Part shown: positions 5,755-8,966 of the stretch, in pieces
Layout: each line of letters starts with the position of its first letter
Position numbering within the stretch: position 1 is the first letter of the stretch
Assembly (NCBI GenBank): GCA_900762805.1
Contig: CAAFHY010000252.1
Location: forward strand, 1 to 8,966
Reading direction: 5' to 3'
Origin: Oscillospiraceae bacterium
Lineage (GTDB): Bacteria; Bacillota; Clostridia; Oscillospirales; Ruminococcaceae
DNA: 8,966 bases
The notes under the pieces: model-generated
Databases searched by the model: none
What the model was told of the DNA's origin: nothing
The model's input: the letters and a program-made list of their open reading frames with translations, nothing else
Position numbers and translations under genes: made by a program

Positions 5755-7527
5755 ATGACACAAATGAGGACCCATACCTGCGGTGAGCTGCGCGCCGCCG
5801 ACGCCGGCAAGCAGGTCGTCATCACCGGCTGGCTGGAAAATGTGCGCACCGTCAGTGCCGCGCTGGCCTTTGCCGTCATCCGCGATTTTTACGGCGTGAC
5901 GCAGGTCGTCGCCGAGACGGAGGAGACCGTTGCCGTTCTCAGGGCCATCAACAAGGAATCGACCGTCCGTATTTCGGGCGTCGTGCGCGAGCGCAGCAGT
6001 CGAAACGACAAGCTGCCGACCGGCGACATCGAGATCCTGCCTGACGATATCGAGGTGCTTGGCCGCTGCCGCTGCAACGAGCTGCCCTTCCCCATCAACC
6101 GCAGCCGCGAGGCTGACGAGGCGGTCCGTCTCAAATACCGTTATCTCGACCTGCGCAACCCAGAGGTCAAGGAGAATATCATCCTGCGCTGTCAGGTGGT
6201 GGCCGCCCTGCGCCGCGCCATGACCGAGCAGGGCTTTCTGGAAATCACCACCCCGATCCTGACGGCCTCGTCACCGGAGGGCGCGCGCGATTATCTGGTG
6301 CCGGCGCGCAATCATCCCGGCAAGTTTTATGCGCTGCCGCAGGCCCCGCAGCAGTTCAAGCAGCTGCTGATGACCGCCGGCTTTGACCGCTACTTCCAGA
6401 TCGCCCCCTGCTTCCGTGATGAGGATGCCCGCGCCGATCGTTCGCCGGGCGAATTCTACCAGCTTGATATGGAAATGGCGTTTGCCACGCAGGAGGACGT
6501 TTTCGACGTTATTGAAAAAGTGCTGCCGCCTGTTTTTGCCCGGTACGGCAGCTATGACCGCGCCTCGGAGGCGCCCTTCCGGCGCATTTCCTATAACGAC
6601 GCGCTGGAGCGCTACGGCTCCGACAAGCCCGATTTGCGCATCGACCTGTTTGTGCAGGACGCCAGCGCCCTGCTGTCGGACTGCGGCTTTGAGCCGTTCG
6701 CCGGCCGGACAGTCAAGGCCGTCGTGGTGTCGGATTTCCATGAGACGCGCAAGTTCATCGACAAACTGATGGACGACTGCGAGACGCAGTCGGGCGTGAA
6801 GAGCTACTGGTTCCGCCTTGATGAGAGCGGCGAGCCGGTGGGAGGCGTTGCCAAATTTGTGGCGCCCCGCAAGGAGCAGGTGCTGGCCGCTCTCGGCGTG
6901 CAGCCGGGCAGTCTGGTGGCGCTGTGCGCCGGCGACAGGCACACCGCGCAGAAGGGCGCCGGCGTACTGGTCAAGCAGCTGGGCGCCGCCGTCCCCGGCC
7001 ATATGGACAGGGAGCAGTACGCCTTCTGCTGGATCGTCGATTTCCCGATGTACGAGATCGGCGACGAATCGGGTGAGCTGGAGTTCTGCCACAATCCCTT
7101 CTCGATGCCATCCGGCGGGCTGGAAACGCTGCTCAGGGCCGAGCGCGGCGAGCTTGACCCGCTCGAAATCACAGCCGACCAGTATGATCTTGTCTGCAAC
7201 GGCGTTGAGCTGTCGTCCGGCGCCGTCCGCAATCACGACCCCGAAATCATGGTCAAGGCTTTTGAAATGGTGCGGCTCGGTGAGGACGATGTCAAGGCCC
7301 GTTTCCCCGCCATGTACAACGCCTTCTGCTATGGCGCGCCGCCCCATGCCGGCATCGCGCCGGGCGTTGACCGCATGGTCATGCTGCTGGCGGGCGAGGA
7401 TTCCATCCGCGAGATCATCCCCTTCCCCATGAACAAAAACGCGCAGGACCTGATGATGGACGCGCCGTCGGCCGTCACACAGAAGCAGCTCGACGAACTG
7501 CATATCGCGCTGGTCAGCCCCGAATGA
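5755..7527 (+). CDS. aspS: Aspartate--tRNA ligase (AspRS)
   Basis: This 590-residue bacterial-type AspRS charges tRNA-Asp (or also tRNA-Asn in non-discriminating forms). An N-terminal OB-fold anticodon domain covers about residues 1-105. The class II core includes TASSPEGARDYLVPAR (170-185), FYALPQAPQQFKQLLM (191-206), motif 2 CFRDEDARADRSPGEFYQL (219-237) and motif 3 GIAPGVDRMVMLL (533-545) with Arg540. The bacterial GAD insertion lies around 290-415. RADRSPGEFYQLDMEM has one more residue than the RADRQPEFTQID form of E. coli and, with the YGAPPHAG ending, resembles AspRS of alphaproteobacterial type. The OB-fold segment GWLENVRTVSAALAFAVIRD lacks the RRRD seen in most bacterial AspRS. Translation starts at 5755. 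The stop overlaps the start of the next gene by 4 nt (ATGA). Whether it is discriminating cannot be read from the sequence. Confidence 0.97.
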   Translation: MTQMRTHTCGELRAADAGKQVVITGWLENVRTVSAALAFAVIRDFYGVTQVVAETEETVAVLRAINKESTVRISGVVRERSSRNDKLPTGDIEILPDDIEVLGRCRCNELPFPINRSREADEAVRLKYRYLDLRNPEVKENIILRCQVVAALRRAMTEQGFLEITTPILTASSPEGARDYLVPARNHPGKFYALPQAPQQFKQLLMTAGFDRYFQIAPCFRDEDARADRSPGEFYQLDMEMAFATQEDVFDVIEKVLPPVFARYGSYDRASEAPFRRISYNDALERYGSDKPDLRIDLFVQDASALLSDCGFEPFAGRTVKAVVVSDFHETRKFIDKLMDDCETQSGVKSYWFRLDESGEPVGGVAKFVAPRKEQVLAALGVQPGSLVALCAGDRHTAQKGAGVLVKQLGAAVPGHMDREQYAFCWIVDFPMYEIGDESGELEFCHNPFSMPSGGLETLLRAERGELDPLEITADQYDLVCNGVELSSGAVRNHDPEIMVKAFEMVRLGEDDVKARFPAMYNAFCYGAPPHAGIAPGVDRMVMLLAGEDSIREIIPFPMNKNAQDLMMDAPSAVTQKQLDELHIALVSPE

Positions 7528-7841
7528 GCGGCGACGCCTTTGCCCGCATCTATGAGGTGGTCAAAAAGATCCCGCGCGGCAGCGTGCTGACCTACGGCGA
7601 GGTGGCGGCGCTGGCCGGCAACCCGCGGTGGGCACGCGTTGTCGGCTATGCGCTGCACGTCAATCCAGACCCGTCCACCGTCTTCTGCCACCGTGTCGTC
7701 AACCGTGAGGGGCGGGTATCGCCCGCCTTTGCGTTCGGCGGCGAGAACCGGCAGATCAGCCTGCTGCGCAGCGAAGGGGTCGAGGTGAGCGACGACGGCT
7801 TTGTCGATCTGCGCCGCTTTGACGCTCTGCGGCGGGAGTAG
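7524..7841 (+). CDS. Small MGMT-domain protein (alkyltransferase-like)
   Basis: This 105-residue protein consists only of the DNA-binding/active-site domain of O6-alkylguanine-DNA alkyltransferases and ATL proteins. Family marks are the IPRGSVLTYGEVA start of the winged helix (residues 16-28), the ARVVGYAL segment (37-44) with its base-flipping Arg, and VFCHRVVNREG (53-63), where MGMT has PCHRV. Cys55 is in the methyl-acceptor position, but the Pro before it is Phe. ATL proteins such as E. coli YbaZ carry Trp in place of the Cys and bind alkylated bases without repairing them. The protein lacks the N-terminal domain of full MGMT. Its ATG overlaps the aspS TGA (ATGA), so it is translationally coupled to the synthetase operon. 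It could be a methyltransferase or an alkylguanine sensor; the sequence does not decide. Confidence 0.85.
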   Translation: MSGDAFARIYEVVKKIPRGSVLTYGEVAALAGNPRWARVVGYALHVNPDPSTVFCHRVVNREGRVSPAFAFGGENRQISLLRSEGVEVSDDGFVDLRRFDALRRE

Positions 7842-7944
7842 CCGGCGGGCGAGGCAGAGGAAGCCGGCGGTGCGCCGTTTTCTTTCCGCCGCCCCGGCAG
7901 GCGTTTTCCGAACGGGCTCTCCGTTTTTGACGGAAAGCTCCGCT

Positions 7945-7973
7945 CTGTCGGAATCTCCCTTTCCGACAGTTTT
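7945..7973 (+). terminator. Probable intrinsic terminator after the MGMT-domain gene
   Basis: CTGTCGGAA at 7945-7953 pairs perfectly with TTCCGACAG at 7961-7969 (9 bp, 7-nt loop) and is followed by TTTTC (7970-7974) and a further TTTTT at 7981-7985. It lies about 100 nt after the stop of the last gene of the hisS-aspS operon. The T-run is short, so efficiency is uncertain. Confidence 0.6.
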
Positions 7974-7985
7974 CAGCACCTTTTT

Positions 7986-8009
7986 GCGCCGGCTTTTCCG
8001 GCCCGGCGC
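7986..8009. other. GC-rich hairpin in the convergent intergenic region
   Basis: GCGCCGG at 7986-7992 pairs with CCGGCGC at 8003-8009, loop of 10 nt. No T-run follows on either strand, so it is not called a terminator. It lies between two terminator-like hairpins. Confidence 0.5.
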
Positions 8010-8028
8010 GCCCCGACAGGATAAGGCC

Positions 8029-8076
8029 GGCCCGTGCGGACGGAGGCAGCTTCCGCCCGCACGGGCCTTCTTTGTT
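8029..8076 (+). terminator. Strong hairpin terminator between convergent genes
   Basis: GGCCCGTGCGG at 8029-8039 pairs perfectly with CCGCACGGGCC at 8057-8067, with a nested imperfect stem inside, and is followed by TTCTTTGTT at 8068-8076. The gene on the other strand ends at 8138 and also reads into this hairpin. In that direction only a weak CCTTATCC follows, so use as a bidirectional terminator is possible but less supported. Confidence 0.75.
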
Positions 8077-8137
8077 AGCCGGCGGACATTCCGGCCGGGA
8101 CTGCCGGACTGCACCGGCGCGGGAATCTCCGGGCGCG

Positions 8138-8656
8138 TTATTCGGCGGGGTATTCGCCGCCCGTCTGCTGTGTCCCGCTGTCGGCCGGCAGGATGGTCTG
8201 CTCGGCGGCGACAAGGGGGTGCAGCCCGCCGTCATCGATCGAAACGAGATGGGCGGCGACGATGGCGCCGTCCTTCACCAGCAGCACGGCGTTGACATTC
8301 TTGCCGAGATCGGCACGGTTGCTGACGATATAGGTGCATTTCTGCACCGTCGCGCCCTTGTACGGCTCCAGATCGAAGCCGGCTTTTTTGAGCATTTCGT
8401 TGTAGACGGCAAAGCGCTCGTCGAACTGCTCCGGCACGGCGACCTCGACCAGCGTGCTGCTTTTGGAAAATTCCAGCCCCATCGACGTCAGATAGCTCTC
8501 GCGCTTTTCGGCGGTATCGCCCGGAATGCCGTCCGGCGCATGGCCGCCCATCAGCCGGCCGCCCACCGCGATGACGACAACGGCCAGCACGGCGACGGCA
8601 GCCACCAGCGCCAGCACCTTTTTCAGCTGCCCCTTATCTACTGCTACTGCAAACAT
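8138..8656 (-). CDS. DUF4830-like membrane-anchored protein
   Basis: This 172-residue protein begins MFAVAVDKGQLKK. One hydrophobic helix (about residues 14-35) follows that basic stretch, so the rest probably faces outside the membrane. The C-terminal region resembles the DUF4830 family: EKRESYLTSMGLEF, VEVAVPEQFDERFAVYNEML, KKAGFDLEPYKG, TYIVSNR, AVLLVKDGAIVAAHL. No function is established for this family to my knowledge, and the match was made by memory of the family pattern. On the minus strand AAGGGGG (8676-8670) precedes the ATG (8656-8654) at a rather long distance of about 13 nt. The gene stands alone, convergent with the MGMT-domain gene and divergent from the DUF1292-like gene. The tail (residues about 155-172, TILPADSGTQQTGGEYPAE) is low-complexity. 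Confidence 0.85.
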   Translation of the reverse strand: MFAVAVDKGQLKKVLALVAAVAVLAVVVIAVGGRLMGGHAPDGIPGDTAEKRESYLTSMGLEFSKSSTLVEVAVPEQFDERFAVYNEMLKKAGFDLEPYKGATVQKCTYIVSNRADLGKNVNAVLLVKDGAIVAAHLVSIDDGGLHPLVAAEQTILPADSGTQQTGGEYPAE

Positions 8657-8755
8657 AAGCTGTCAAAATCCCCCTTAACATGGCTGTTGCTTCAATATAT
8701 GAGCCGCTGCCGCCGCGTATGCAGCCAAAGTTTGGCGATAAGCTGCAACTTTCGA

Positions 8756-8784
8756 TTGACTTTGCGGCAAAACCCTTATACAAT
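8756..8784 (+). promoter_or_regulatory. Strong sigma-A-type promoter of the DUF1292-like gene
   Basis: TTGACT at 8756-8761 and TACAAT at 8779-8784 are each 5 of 6 to consensus with a 17-bp spacer. The start would fall near 8791, giving a leader of about 24 nt before the ATG. Confidence 0.88.
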
Positions 8785-8814
8785 AGAAGCATAACCGATA
8801 GAAGGAGCATACCG

Positions 8815-8966
8815 ATGAACGATACCTATCAAGATCCCAACGGCGAGCTGCCGGAGGACGATGAAATGGAAATGGTTGACCTTATCACGCTGTGTGATGA
8901 GGAGGGCGTCGAGCACGAGTTTGAGCTGGCCGACGAATACGAGGAGGGCGACGAGCAGTATGTCGC
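8815..8966 (+). CDS. DUF1292 (YrzB-like) protein, 3' end outside window
   Basis: The ATG at 8815 follows GAAGGAG at 8801-8807. The 50 visible codons give a very acidic product containing DLITLCDEEGVEHEFELAD, which matches the DUF1292 pattern of a short beta-rich protein with 'ITLxDEEGxExEFE' near its start and 'YEEGDEQYV' after it. These small cytoplasmic proteins are widespread in Firmicutes and their biochemical role is not settled. The reading frame is still open at base 8966. It has its own promoter and is the start of a new transcription unit. Confidence 0.85.
   Translation, partial: MNDTYQDPNGELPEDDEMEMVDLITLCDEEGVEHEFELADEYEEGDEQYV

Noticed and set aside
4236..5879. 547-residue minus-strand open frame opposite hisS
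   Set aside because: Antisense shadow of hisS caused by strong G/C third-position bias. Its product has no recognisable domain.
6271..7503. 410-residue minus-strand open frame opposite aspS
   Set aside because: Antisense shadow of a certain AspRS gene. No family signature.
8694..8728. Minus-strand promoter for the DUF4830-like gene (TATATT at 8699-8694)
   Set aside because: The -10 is acceptable, but the nearest -35-like sequence (TTGGCT at 8728-8723) is about 23 bp away, too far for a standard promoter.
8072..8794. 240-residue plus-strand open frame opposite the DUF4830-like gene
   Set aside because: It starts inside the terminator region, has no ribosome binding site, and overlaps the opposite-strand gene that has a membrane helix and family pattern. 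It also runs through the promoter of the next gene.
1..8966. Mobile elements, CRISPR arrays, tRNA or rRNA genes
   Set aside because: No transposase or integrase motifs, no regularly spaced identical repeats with unique spacers, and no tRNA cloverleaf were seen in any part of the window.

Overview
The window reads as chromosomal DNA from a GC-rich member of the Clostridia (Bacillota), most likely a gut Oscillospiraceae/Ruminococcaceae-type organism. The reasons are strong AAGGAG-type ribosome binding sites, a T-box riboswitch, TTGACA/TATAAT-like promoters, a DUF4830-like protein and a DUF1292-like protein, and protein sequences that resemble those of that group. This is a judgement from sequence features, not from a database search.

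Layout. (1) Bases 1-1374 hold the 3' part of a gene for a long coiled-coil protein with a Glu/Pro/Ala-rich tandem-repeat linker. (2) Bases 1630-3809 form a tight same-strand run: dut (dUTPase), maf (nucleotide pyrophosphatase, overlapping dut by 4 nt), a MinD-like ATPase and a methylglyoxal-synthase-fold protein. This looks like a collapsed form of the maf-mreBCD-minCDE-mgsA region known from other Firmicutes. The MinD-like protein lacks the C-terminal membrane-targeting helix, and the MgsA-like protein lacks three of the four catalytic residues defined in E. coli MgsA. (3) Bases 3811-7841 form a second transcription unit: a good promoter that starts one base after the mgsA-like stop codon, a complete T-box leader with antiterminator and terminator, a 277-nt GC-rich leader segment with an imperfect direct repeat, then hisS, aspS and a small MGMT-domain protein that overlaps aspS by 4 nt. 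(4) Bases 7842-8137 hold several hairpins between convergent genes, including terminator candidates. (5) Bases 8138-8656 (minus strand) encode a single-pass membrane protein of DUF4830 type. (6) A strong promoter at 8756-8784 drives the start of a DUF1292-type gene that runs off the window.

How the genes fit together. Dut and Maf are both house-cleaning nucleotide pyrophosphatases. The hisS-aspS operon makes two aminoacyl-tRNA synthetases under one T-box. By structure the T-box specifier is GAC (Asp), with a CAT (His) triplet overlapping it by one base. The UGGC of the antiterminator bulge matches a G73 discriminator (tRNA-Asp), not the C73 of bacterial tRNA-His, so HisRS appears to be controlled by tRNA-Asp charging.

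No mobile element, CRISPR array, tRNA or rRNA was seen. The best candidates for something undescribed are the MinD-like/MGS-like gene pair with altered key residues and the tRNA-Asp-reading T-box in front of hisS.
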